NCBI GenBank assembly: GCA_938044055.1
Contig: CALIQO010000643.1
Coordinates: 1-8,356 of the forward strand
DNA length: 8,356 nt
Origin: an uncultured Saprospiraceae bacterium
Lineage (GTDB): Bacteria; Bacteroidota; Bacteroidia; Chitinophagales; Saprospiraceae
Direction of reading: 5' to 3'
Part shown: positions 1-7,309 of the stretch, one piece after another
Layout: every line of letters begins with the position of its first letter
Position numbering within the stretch: the stretch's first letter is position 1
Translations under genes and position numbers: made by a program
The notes under the pieces: model-generated
What the model was told of the DNA's origin: nothing
The model's database searches: none
What the model saw: only the letters and a program-made list of their open reading frames with translations

Positions 1-333
1 CTGAAATCTGAAAAAGAATGCATATCTAGAATCGAGGAGATAAAAGAACATATTTATTCTCAAGGAAATAGAAAGAGATCGGATTACAAAAAGATCTATA
101 ATAATTGGTCACTTTTTTATTCAAAGAATAAAATTCTTGAGCTTGATTTTAATTTAATTGATAGTAATCCAAGAGAGTTTCTAAATTCTGTTTGTTCTTT
201 TTTAAATGTTAATGGTTTTCAAGAGAAAGTGCAAGGTGACTTGAAAACCAGAATAAATCAGACAAATAACTTTTTAATCCCAGATGTAATAAAAACTATT
301 TTAGACGATTTGTATGGTGAAAACAATGATTAA
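1..333 (+). CDS. Probable sulfotransferase, C-terminal part (5' end outside window)
   Basis: The frame is open from base 1 and ends at TAA 331-333, giving 110 residues with no start codon, so this is the tail of a longer gene. The visible part fits the C-terminal end of PAPS-dependent sulfotransferases (Sulfotransfer_1/3 type). It has a Tyr-rich helix followed by Trp (KKIYNNWSLFYS), a beta strand KILELDFNLI, an Asn-Pro plus helix (SNPREFLNSV), the typical CSFLNV (usually FLgv/FLgl), and a final stretch with N and IP before a Leu-rich helix. The PAPS-binding 5'-PSB and 3'-PB motifs would lie upstream of the window, so the catalytic half cannot be checked. It overlaps the following glycosyltransferase gene and is probably co-transcribed with it. 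Very AT-rich: 17/60 G+C at bases 1-60 and 14/60 at 121-180. The family call rests on the C-terminal pattern only; the reading frame itself is secure. Confidence 0.68.
   Translation: MKSEKECISRIEEIKEHIYSQGNRKRSDYKKIYNNWSLFYSKNKILELDFNLIDSNPREFLNSVCSFLNVNGFQEKVQGDLKTRINQTNNFLIPDVIKTILDDLYGENND
316..320 (+). promoter_or_regulatory. Ribosome binding site GGTGA deciding the GT4 start
   Basis: GGTGA is an exact piece of the anti-16S consensus AGGAGGTGA and lies 5 bases before ATG 326. It supports that ATG over the in-frame ATG at 314, which has only an AT-rich stretch upstream. The site lies inside the end of the upstream sulfotransferase gene, as expected for translational coupling. It is a short match, so support is moderate. 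Confidence 0.45.
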
Positions 334-1513
334 GACCCTTCATATATTTGATCAATTCCTGCCTATCACTGAGGTGTGGATACATAACCTTTTGTTTAAT
401 TGTGAAAGCATAGAACATCACATTGGGGCATATCATTTTCTCCCTGTTAATAATATTGACATTAATAAATATAAGATAGTTTATCATGCGCAAGACAAAC
501 AAAGATTAAGATATGTAGGTTCTGATAAAAGGTCATTAAGTCGTTATATGGAATTGCTTGAGATAAAGTATGTACATATAACACAAGGAACCACTCAGTC
601 TAAATTGACTGACTATTGCAGTGAAAATAACATAGAAATAATCCACGCTCATTTCGCTAACATTGGGTGGGAATTTTTATCGGTAGCTAGAAAAACAGGT
701 CTTCCATTTTTTATTTCATTCTATGGATGGGACTATGAAAAGTTGTCTTTTATTAACCCTAAATATGATAAAAGAATACAAGTATTATTTAAAGAAGTGA
801 CTGGAATAATATGTGAAGGCAACCATGGAAAGGAAATATTAAAAAAGAAAGGATGTAAGTCAGATAAAATATTTATTCAGAAACTAGGAATAGATGTAGA
901 GAATATAGTTTTTAGAAAAGGGAGTAACGAGAAAAAGAAGATTAGGTTGGTTCAAGTAGCTTCTATTACACCTAAGAAAGGACATATCTATGCGATTAAA
1001 GCATTGGCTCAAGTTGTTGAAAGAAATAAAAATGTGACCTTAACCTTTATCGGCAATGAATCAGAATCAGACCTAAAAGCTAAATTGGAAGAAGAAGTGA
1101 GAATTCTTAAACTTCAGAATCATGTGAGTTTCATTAATCAGATAGAATATGAGAACCTTCATAAAACACTCTCTGATTATGATGTTTTTATTCACCCCTC
1201 CTGCTATGCGGACGATATGGATTGTGAAGGAGGGGCTCCTATTGTCCTATTAGACGCACAAGCTGTGGGCTTGCCTATTATAAGTACATTCCATTGTGAC
1301 ATCCCTGAAGAGGTGGTGGATGGCCATACGGGTATATTGTGTCCTGAGAAGGATGAAAATTCACTTGCAGAAGCTATTCTTCATTTTAAACAGATGGATA
1401 ATAAACGATTCTCCGAATTTTCACTTAATGCAAGAAAACATGTTGAAGATAATTATGACATAAGGAAGACTGCACCAAGGCTAACGGATATCTATAAACA
1501 TTCACTTCTATGA
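326..1513 (+). CDS. Glycosyltransferase family 4 (GT-B fold, WcaL/colanic-acid type)
   Basis: A retaining GT-B glycosyltransferase that probably adds one sugar to a lipid-linked polysaccharide repeat on the cytoplasmic face. Numbered from ATG 326 (395 aa), the N-terminal domain carries IIHAHF (105-110) followed by an FYGWDYE strand/loop, matching the HAHF...HG.D signature of WcaL-like enzymes. The C-terminal domain has VASITPKKGH (about 211-220, the KG donor-phosphate loop), FIGNESE, a DVFIHPS strand, and an EGGAP...LDAQAVGLPI block with E301 and D310. D310 occupies the place where many relatives have the second Glu of the E-x7-E motif. ISTFHCDIPE and DGHTGILCP follow. Start: ATG 326 is preferred because GGTGA (316-320) sits 5 bases upstream and the protein then begins MIKTLHIF, usual for the family. 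ATG 314 in the same frame would give 399 aa and no ribosome site. ATG 326 overlaps the upstream stop by 8 bp. Acceptor and sugar are unknown. Confidence 0.92.
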   Translation: MIKTLHIFDQFLPITEVWIHNLLFNCESIEHHIGAYHFLPVNNIDINKYKIVYHAQDKQRLRYVGSDKRSLSRYMELLEIKYVHITQGTTQSKLTDYCSENNIEIIHAHFANIGWEFLSVARKTGLPFFISFYGWDYEKLSFINPKYDKRIQVLFKEVTGIICEGNHGKEILKKKGCKSDKIFIQKLGIDVENIVFRKGSNEKKKIRLVQVASITPKKGHIYAIKALAQVVERNKNVTLTFIGNESESDLKAKLEEEVRILKLQNHVSFINQIEYENLHKTLSDYDVFIHPSCYADDMDCEGGAPIVLLDAQAVGLPIISTFHCDIPEEVVDGHTGILCPEKDENSLAEAILHFKQMDNKRFSEFSLNARKHVEDNYDIRKTAPRLTDIYKHSLL

Positions 1514-2451
1514 ATAAAGTGAAACATGTTTCTAAATCAATTTTATTAAAGCTAATTTCTATTATAAAACATTACAATAAGGAAGAATGTTTTTCCATAT
1601 TTTGTGATCCTAGAGGTGGAAGTACTTGGCTGGCTGAAATGTTGGCTGAAATACCCAACACTGTTATTATTGATGAACCTTTTCATCTTAATAATAATTT
1701 AATTTTGAATGAGCAAAAATTTGGGTGGAGGCAATTTATTCCTGAAGACGAAGAATGGAATGAGATTAAAAACTATATTCAGAGGCTATCCCGAGGAATA
1801 GGGCTTACTCCAGAAATGGTGTTTAGAAATTCTTATACTAAATTATTAGAGGGAAATAAACTTATAAATAAAATTGTTAGAGGAAAAGGATTTCTCCCTT
1901 GGTATGTGTCTAATATTGAACACAGATTCAAACCTGTTTTTATGATTAGACACCCTTTTGCAATGATTTCTTCAATGATGAAATATGGAGCATGGAACTA
2001 TAATTATGAGCCATTTATTGTTCCTAAAACCAGGTACAATTCTATTTATAAGTCTCATAGGAATTTTTTAGAATCACTTAGAAGCAAAGAGGAACAGTTG
2101 GTTGCATTATGGTGTATGCAGAACCAACATGTCTTACAACACCCAAGAAACAATCTAGATTGGATATCTATTAGTTATGAAGATTTATTATTGAGACCAT
2201 CAGAAATTCTTAGAGAAATATTTTTTGAATGGAATATAGAAATTCCTGAATCCTTGGAACAAAAGATAAAGCAACCTAGTACAACATCAACCAAAATTAG
2301 AATAGATAAAGAAGATCAACTTATCGGGTGGAAGACTGCTTTATCCCCTGAAATGATTAGTCGTCTACTTCATGTCTTAGACTACTTTGATGTGGATATA
2401 TATGGAAATGACCCATTGCCTCAATATAATCTCAGAAAAATCAATGCTTGA
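1510..2451 (+). CDS. Carbohydrate sulfotransferase (PAPS-dependent)
   Basis: A complete 313-residue sulfotransferase expected to transfer sulfate from PAPS to a sugar hydroxyl or amine of the polysaccharide. The 5'-PSB loop is CDPRGGSTWL (residues 32-41), the counterpart of PKSGTTWL, placed directly after the first beta strand. DEPFH (55-59) follows and resembles the EP(L/W)H block after the P-loop in animal GST/CHST-type carbohydrate sulfotransferases. The 3'-phosphate site is MIRHPFAMISS (145-155), with R147 and S155 spaced by 8 as in the canonical Arg...Ser pair. The C-terminal part has YEDLLLRPSEILREIF (the usual yEdl..dP..), PSTTSTK, and a Trp (IGWKTALS). No signal peptide or strong membrane segment is seen, so it is probably cytoplasmic or at the inner face. 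ATG 1510 overlaps the GT4 stop as ATGA, indicating coupled translation. Its 3' end overlaps the convergent GT2 gene by 11 bp. Acceptor sugar unknown. Confidence 0.88.
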   Translation: MNKVKHVSKSILLKLISIIKHYNKEECFSIFCDPRGGSTWLAEMLAEIPNTVIIDEPFHLNNNLILNEQKFGWRQFIPEDEEWNEIKNYIQRLSRGIGLTPEMVFRNSYTKLLEGNKLINKIVRGKGFLPWYVSNIEHRFKPVFMIRHPFAMISSMMKYGAWNYNYEPFIVPKTRYNSIYKSHRNFLESLRSKEEQLVALWCMQNQHVLQHPRNNLDWISISYEDLLLRPSEILREIFFEWNIEIPESLEQKIKQPSTTSTKIRIDKEDQLIGWKTALSPEMISRLLHVLDYFDVDIYGNDPLPQYNLRKINA

Positions 2452-3346
2452 TCAGAATAAGTAAACTTAGCTTTATATAAGACGTTAGGAGCGATATACT
2501 CCATCGTGCGGATAATGATTTTCTAAATAGGACTCTTGCTAGTTTGTTCTTTTTTTGGGAGATGGCAGAGAAAGCATGATCTAAATATTTTTCTGAAACC
2601 AATTCATTAACCTTCTCTGCAGGTACAACTTTATTTAGTCTTTCATTTTCTGTATGAAAAAGATCTTGTATTGCTTGAATGTTATTCTCCGTTCGAGAAA
2701 GACTATTATTAACAAATAGATTGTTTGACCCCATCTGATGGTGTCTATAATAGATACAGGTGTAATGATATATTTGTTCTAATTCGAAATCTAGTAAGCA
2801 ACGTATTAGAAGGTGTGTATCTTGAAAATGTAACCACCTTATATCGAATTTGTGTTTTTTTAGAATTTCTTGGTGAAAACATAAAGTATGTATGCCGACC
2901 ATATTGTCTAGAAAAAAATTGATTGATTGTCGACTTGAATTTCCATAATAAAAGGGATGACTTATTTTTTTATTAATATAATGTGAGATAAACCCAGTTC
3001 TAAATATTTTAATAGGATAAAGCTGTTTTATTATTGCTTTGTATAACACATCTAGATGATTGTTTAAGTATACATCATCATCATCCAAGAAGCATATATA
3101 TTGTCCACAGGCTTTTTCTATACCCTTGTTTCTAGCGGTACTTCTTTCTGCATGTTCTTGATAATAATAATTAATTCTGTGGTCTGTGAATGATTCTACA
3201 GCATTCCTTGTGTCATCCGTAGATCCATCATCAATTATGATAAGTTCCCAGTTTTCGTAACTCTGAGACACTACACTTGTAATGGCCCTTTTCAATAAGA
3301 CGCTCCGATTGTGTGTAGGAATAATAATTGAGAAGTAAGGTTGCAT
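2441..3346 (-). CDS. Glycosyltransferase family 2 (GT-A fold)
   Basis: An inverting GT-A glycosyltransferase of 301 residues. The N-terminal domain has FSIIIPTHNR (5-14), the helix RAITSVVSQSY (20-30), the nucleotide-binding IIIDDGSTDDT (36-46), ERSTARNKGIEKACGQY (67-83) and FLDDDDVYL (86-94), the Asp cluster that carries the DxD-type metal site. These are the standard landmarks of GT2. The remainder is a less conserved acceptor region with H/Y-rich segments, ending in a basic, hydrophobic tail (about 275-301) that could be an amphipathic membrane contact, as seen in many short GT2 proteins. The codon right before ATG is TAA in frame, so the start is fixed. It is transcribed against both neighbours: 3' overlap of 11 bp with the sulfotransferase gene and a 47-bp divergent gap to the next gene. 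Sugar specificity cannot be read from the sequence. Confidence 0.93.
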   Translation of the reverse strand: MQPYFSIIIPTHNRSVLLKRAITSVVSQSYENWELIIIDDGSTDDTRNAVESFTDHRINYYYQEHAERSTARNKGIEKACGQYICFLDDDDVYLNNHLDVLYKAIIKQLYPIKIFRTGFISHYINKKISHPFYYGNSSRQSINFFLDNMVGIHTLCFHQEILKKHKFDIRWLHFQDTHLLIRCLLDFELEQIYHYTCIYYRHHQMGSNNLFVNNSLSRTENNIQAIQDLFHTENERLNKVVPAEKVNELVSEKYLDHAFSAISQKKNKLARVLFRKSLSARWSISLLTSYIKLSLLILIKH

Positions 3347-3393
3347 TTATTCTATCTCAGAGTTATGTGGTTAAACTGACAACAAATTAAATT
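3347..3393. promoter_or_regulatory. Divergent 47-bp intergenic region (presumed promoters)
   Basis: This AT-rich gap lies between the divergent GT2 and GT-B-like starts and would have to hold or overlap promoters for both. The only elements noticed are weak: on the minus strand TTAATTTG (3390-3383) differs at one base from the Bacteroidota -7 element TAnnTTTG, and no good -33 TTG was found at the right distance. No ribosome site of the AGGAGG type precedes either start, and both starts follow an in-frame TAA (directly for GT2, one codon upstream for the plus-strand gene). The promoter role is inferred from gene orientation. Confidence 0.3.
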
Positions 3394-4554
3394 ATGTTTG
3401 TATCTGTGAAAGATCATAGGCCAAATATAGGATTTATAGAATTAGCCAAGCACAATGAAGTGCTCAGAGCGTATATAATTTCTCTGTTGACACAAGATGT
3501 ACAACTGACTGTTTTTACATCAATGTGGGTATACCGCCAATGTTACGATTTACACGAAGATGAAAACATTGTATGGATAATTAATGAAGGGGATGATGCA
3601 CAGGCTTTTTTAAGTAATCAGAATAGTGCTTTAGAGTCTTGTGACGCAATCCTCATAACAACGGTAGATACTGATGATGGACAAAATGTTATGAAAACAT
3701 GGAAAAGCCCTTCTGCCATAGTTATCCATGACGTACATACAACTTTCGCTTATAGGAAATATTTAATATTAGACTCTGTCAGGCAATGTTTAAGATTTAT
3801 GAAATGGATTTTTACAGGAAATTTTAAGAAACAAAGCATAGCCGTTAAGTCTCACACCGGTTATGTGTTTCCATCTGATATCGTAAATGATTATGCACAG
3901 AAGTATATAAAAAACAAGCCTTCAGCAGGGATTCCCTTTGCGATCAATGACGAGATAAGTGAACCCCAGAATAACGACAGATCCCATATTACCATCCCAG
4001 GAAACATAGACAATAAGAGCAGGGATTATAAAGTAGTTGTTGAGGCATTAAAGAATGTTTCGTTGAATCGAATCCACATGACTCTGCTGGGAAAACCCAA
4101 AGGAGCATATGGTAAAATGATCCAGAAACAATTTTCTACATTAACAATTAAAGGTCTTTCACTAGAAACTTTCGATGAATTTATAGAGCAATCTAAGTAT
4201 GATGAAATTATGAGAAAAACCGATTTCTTAATTCTCCCTATGAATGAAGAAATGATATTTGGTCCCCTAAGAGAACGGAATGGATACTCATGTGTTTCAG
4301 GAAATATCAATGATATGGTTAGATATGGTTTGCCAGCAATCTTACCTAGGTATTACCCACTTCATAAATCGCTTTCTGATAAATTACCCACGTATGAGGG
4401 TTCTTCTGATCTTGCAGAAATTATTGATAAGTGGACAAAGAATAAGGCTTACAATGAATTTAAAACCCAAGAAGGACACCTTGCTTTCTCTTCCTTCAGT
4501 AAAGAAAAAACAGGAAGTAAGTTACTTGATTTTTTATTTCAAATTAAGACATAG
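3394..4554 (+). CDS. GT-B-like glycosyltransferase of unassigned family
   Basis: A 386-residue soluble protein with two Rossmann-like halves, most likely a GT-B glycosyltransferase. The N-terminal half has short beta strands (for example VQLTVFTS and AILITT) and IVIHDVHTTF (110-118), like the acceptor-side His loop of GT-B enzymes. The C-terminal half opens with ITIPGNIDNKSRDY (201-214), followed by MTLLGKPKGAYG (229-240), a strand DFLILPM (277-283), then SGNINDMVRYGLPAIL (302-317), the counterpart of the nucleotide-sugar loop ending in G.P.i. The usual GT4 EGFG..LEAMA block is absent, so donor binding must differ. The start is fixed by a TAA at 3388-3390 two codons upstream; no ribosome site is visible. 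Its 3' end overlaps the convergent epimerase gene by 11 bp. Fold assignment is moderately sure; I do not recognise the exact family or substrate. Confidence 0.75.
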   Translation: MFVSVKDHRPNIGFIELAKHNEVLRAYIISLLTQDVQLTVFTSMWVYRQCYDLHEDENIVWIINEGDDAQAFLSNQNSALESCDAILITTVDTDDGQNVMKTWKSPSAIVIHDVHTTFAYRKYLILDSVRQCLRFMKWIFTGNFKKQSIAVKSHTGYVFPSDIVNDYAQKYIKNKPSAGIPFAINDEISEPQNNDRSHITIPGNIDNKSRDYKVVVEALKNVSLNRIHMTLLGKPKGAYGKMIQKQFSTLTIKGLSLETFDEFIEQSKYDEIMRKTDFLILPMNEEMIFGPLRERNGYSCVSGNINDMVRYGLPAILPRYYPLHKSLSDKLPTYEGSSDLAEIIDKWTKNKAYNEFKTQEGHLAFSSFSKEKTGSKLLDFLFQIKT

Positions 4555-5560
4555 AATTCAGTACACGTGTTAAACCCTCTTCCAGGTTTATCCTTGACTC
4601 CCATCCTGTAACCGCTCTGCATAATTCCGGTGATCCATATCTTTTATGTACGCCGACAGGCTTATGGGTTAATGGCTTAATGTCAGTATCCACGCCGACG
4701 ATCTTCATCCCAGTAACTATGAGTTGATTGAAAGAAGTGGCTTTTCCGCTTGCTATATTCAATGCACTTCCATCTCGAACGTTGTCCAGAATATGAGTCA
4801 TGGCATCTATAACATCATCTATATATACGAAGTCCCTAGATTGATTTCCATCGCCCCACACCTCGATAGGATTTTCATTGTTTTTTATGCGTTTCATTAT
4901 TGAAGGAACTGGGTAGTCTTGCGATTGTCCTGGGCCATAACCAGAGAAAGGACGAATACAAGCAATATGAATACCTGTTTTTTTATGACACAACTGTGCC
5001 AGCATCTCACCCGTAACCTTAGCCCATCCGTACGTAAGATCTGGATTTCCTATCTGGGTGAAGTCAATATCTGATTCCTCTAATTGCTTATGATTTTCTT
5101 TTCCTTGTAATTCAATAGGGTAGGCTGCAGAAGAGCTGGGATATAAAACCCGCTCTGGATGGTGCTTGGTTACCCACAGAAAAAATTCTGAATCTATACT
5201 TAAATCTATAGCTACATATAATGGATTGTCTTCGATCATAGACCTACCGCCCACAACAGCTGCAAAGTGAAATACATCATTATACTGCCCATTCCAAAAT
5301 GAAAAAACATTTGAAATTTCTATCCTATAATGGTCTTCACTACGAAAATATTCTCGGACATCTGCTTGTATAAAAACCAATCTTTCTGAGATTATATAAA
5401 CACCCTTAGGATTAGAATTAATCGACCACGAGATCGGAACATTCCCTATACTCAGATCGTCAATAACCACAAGACAATCTTTTGTTTCCTCCAGCAATTT
5501 TTTAATTAAGTGCTGCCCTACGAATCCGCAACCTCCTGTTACAAGATGTACTTTCTTCAT
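4544..5560 (-). CDS. NAD-dependent nucleotide-sugar epimerase/dehydratase (extended SDR)
   Basis: A 338-residue extended short-chain dehydrogenase/reductase acting on a nucleotide-activated sugar in the cytoplasm. TGGCGFVG (8-15) is the GxxGxxG NAD(P) loop, and DDLS (34-37) follows beta 2 with the acidic residue typical of NAD use. HFAAVVGG (98-105) follows beta 4. The catalytic residues appear as PSSSAAYP (141-148) and Y177-x3-K181. Later landmarks are IRPFSGYGPGQ, VWGDGNQSRDFVYIDDV and LNIASGKATSF. The SSSAAYP and WGDG.Q.RDF.YIDD pattern recalls GDP-mannose 3,5-epimerases and GDP-fucose synthases as well as UDP-sugar 4-epimerases, so the exact reaction is open. The region between beta 2 and beta 4 (about 38-95) is longer than in GalE. 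It starts 9 bp after the amidotransferase stop, so the two are almost surely one operon. The start has only an AT-rich leader. Confidence 0.88.
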   Translation of the reverse strand: MKKVHLVTGGCGFVGQHLIKKLLEETKDCLVVIDDLSIGNVPISWSINSNPKGVYIISERLVFIQADVREYFRSEDHYRIEISNVFSFWNGQYNDVFHFAAVVGGRSMIEDNPLYVAIDLSIDSEFFLWVTKHHPERVLYPSSSAAYPIELQGKENHKQLEESDIDFTQIGNPDLTYGWAKVTGEMLAQLCHKKTGIHIACIRPFSGYGPGQSQDYPVPSIMKRIKNNENPIEVWGDGNQSRDFVYIDDVIDAMTHILDNVRDGSALNIASGKATSFNQLIVTGMKIVGVDTDIKPLTHKPVGVHKRYGSPELCRAVTGWESRINLEEGLTRVLNSMS

Positions 5561-5569
5561 TAATAATAG

Positions 5570-7309
5570 TTATTGAATTTTTAAAAACTCCATAAAACTA
5601 TACACCCTCCATATAAAAGGAAAGTGTTCTTTTTTATTTTTAGTTAGTGTGTCTTTTATCCATGGAATAATTTCTGATTTTAACCAAGAAGGATAAGTAT
5701 GGATACCTTCAGAAATAGCTTGAATAAAAACATCGCTATTCGTATACATCCATTTTTCTTGAGGGGCAACATAACCCATTTTATCTTTTCTTTTTAGAAT
5801 GTCAGCAGGGACGAGGCCTTCCATTGATTTTCTAAAAATACTTTTCCTTATGCCTCTCTTTATTTTTGATTCTGGAGACATTTTGTGACATACTTCAGAA
5901 AATTCGGCATCTAGAAAAGGAAGCCTTCCTTCCACTCCATGCGCCATGCTGTTTCTGTCTTCAAATTGAAGTAAGGCAGGAAGTAGTTTTTCTTGTATCA
6001 TACTGATATAATAAGATTCTAAGGTAGTAGGAGTTTCGTTTTTCTTTCGGGTGGTTTTGGAAAACTTAGTGTAGTCGTACTCAGATTTCTTTATCAATCT
6101 TTTCAATACATTAGATGGATACCTTTTAGCAATACTGGTCGACTCAGATATATATTTAATGGTATTTGTTTTTCGCAACCAGTCAAGAAAATATGGATAG
6201 TAAGTGCCATATCCTAGCAACAATTCATCTGCACCTTGTCCAGAGAGTAGCACCTTTAACCTTGCTTCTTTTACGCTCTTATATTTGAGGTAGTGTGTTA
6301 TTAGACTCATTGATAAAGCCGGAGAATCATTTGCCTTGAGCACTTCTCGGTGATGAGATAAATGATCGCTAAATGACGGACTTATCTTCTTATTATGTAC
6401 GCCACTTTTTTCAACAACAGCATCGATGAATTTTTCCTCTGAAATTTCTTTTTCTTCAGGTACATAAGAGAAAGTGTGTAGGTTGTCAGTTTTAAGGGCT
6501 GCAACAGCAACGAAAGAAGAACTGTCGATACCTCCGCTCAGAGAAGCTGCGACAGGTACATCTGCTATCATGTGTCGATGGACTGATTGAATGAATGTTT
6601 CTTTCAATGTTTCTGGAGGAACATCTGATTCGTTCTGTTCTATGGTATAGTATTTCTGTTCAATCATTTTTCCATCTCCTTGTATTATCCTGTAGTGCGA
6701 AATCGGAAATGATAAAACATCCTTAAATAGACTTTCTTTCCTATGGTGAAGCAGTCCATCTATTATAAAATCATGCACTACATCTTCGTTTAGTTCTGGT
6801 CTATAATAGGGTATACTTGAGAAGGCCTTAATCTCTGAAGAGTAGTACGAAGTTCCATTGCGGTTAAACTCGTATAGGGGTTTCATACCGTAACGATCTC
6901 GACTTATATAGATGGATTGATCTGACTGGTCCAGTATAATGAATGCCCACATGCCGTTTAATCTGTGTTCGAAACCTGGCCCCCATTCTTCGAAAGCAGA
7001 GAGAATAACTTCCGTATCTGACTGACTGGTAAAGTGGTGACCAAGATTAGAGAGCTCGCGCTTAATAACTTGATAGTTATAAATCTCTCCATTGTAGGTA
7101 ATTACTTTATTGTACTTGTGCATGGGTTGATTACCGGATTCTGATAGGTCTATGATGGCTAGTCGTGTATGTCCCAGACCTATAGCCTTATGGACATAAT
7201 GGCTCATCCCATCAGGACCTCGATGTTTAAGCATCATTGTTCCGTTGATCAGTTCTTCTTCCGATACAACTTCATTGTCCTTCTTAATTATGGCGTATAT
7301 TCCACACAT
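5570..7309 (-). CDS. Asparagine synthase-type glutamine amidotransferase (AsnB-like)
   Basis: A complete 579-residue class-II amidotransferase. Ammonia is released from glutamine by the N-terminal Ntn domain and used to amidate a carboxyl activated by ATP. Cys2 becomes the N-terminal nucleophile after Met removal. HRGPDG (29-34), TRLAIIDLS (48-56), YNGEIYN (72-78) and SDTEVIL complete the glutaminase site. The synthetase domain has SGGIDSS (258-264, the PP-loop), LSGQGADELLLGY and GVEGRLPFLD. Length is close to E. coli AsnB (554). Sequence alone does not separate true asparagine synthesis from amidation of another acid. In polysaccharide loci such proteins are often proposed to convert uronic acids to uronamides, and its position upstream of a sugar epimerase favours that use, by inference. 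The start MCGI is certain because the mature Cys is required. Divergent from the GNAT gene with only 17 bp between. Confidence 0.93.
   Translation of the reverse strand: MCGIYAIIKKDNEVVSEEELINGTMMLKHRGPDGMSHYVHKAIGLGHTRLAIIDLSESGNQPMHKYNKVITYNGEIYNYQVIKRELSNLGHHFTSQSDTEVILSAFEEWGPGFEHRLNGMWAFIILDQSDQSIYISRDRYGMKPLYEFNRNGTSYYSSEIKAFSSIPYYRPELNEDVVHDFIIDGLLHHRKESLFKDVLSFPISHYRIIQGDGKMIEQKYYTIEQNESDVPPETLKETFIQSVHRHMIADVPVAASLSGGIDSSSFVAVAALKTDNLHTFSYVPEEKEISEEKFIDAVVEKSGVHNKKISPSFSDHLSHHREVLKANDSPALSMSLITHYLKYKSVKEARLKVLLSGQGADELLLGYGTYYPYFLDWLRKTNTIKYISESTSIAKRYPSNVLKRLIKKSEYDYTKFSKTTRKKNETPTTLESYYISMIQEKLLPALLQFEDRNSMAHGVEGRLPFLDAEFSEVCHKMSPESKIKRGIRKSIFRKSMEGLVPADILKRKDKMGYVAPQEKWMYTNSDVFIQAISEGIHTYPSWLKSEIIPWIKDTLTKNKKEHFPFIWRVYSFMEFLKIQ

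Noticed and set aside
296..502. 68-codon open frame on the minus strand near the sulfotransferase/GT4 junction
   Set aside because: It is antisense to two well-supported coding sequences and has an AT-rich, low-complexity composition.
2725..2922. 65-codon open frame on the plus strand
   Set aside because: It is antisense to the middle of the GT2 gene, has no ribosome site and shows no recognisable protein features.
3393..3400. TATGTTTG, a perfect match to the Bacteroidota -7 element TAnnTTTG
   Set aside because: It spans the ATG of the 3394 gene, so transcription would begin after the start codon, and there is no TTG at the -33 distance. A chance match is more likely in such AT-rich DNA.
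4026..4310. 94-codon open frame on the minus strand
   Set aside because: It lies wholly inside the GT-B-like gene, and its sequence looks like the reverse reading of that gene.
4563..4570. Palindrome ACACGTGT just after the GT-B-like gene
   Set aside because: The stem is short, there is no loop or T-run, and it lies inside the epimerase coding sequence, so it is not a convincing terminator or operator.
4280..4573. 97-codon open frame on the plus strand
   Set aside because: It overlaps the GT-B-like gene in another frame. The main frame keeps GT-B landmarks up to its own stop, so there is no sign of a frameshift continuing here.
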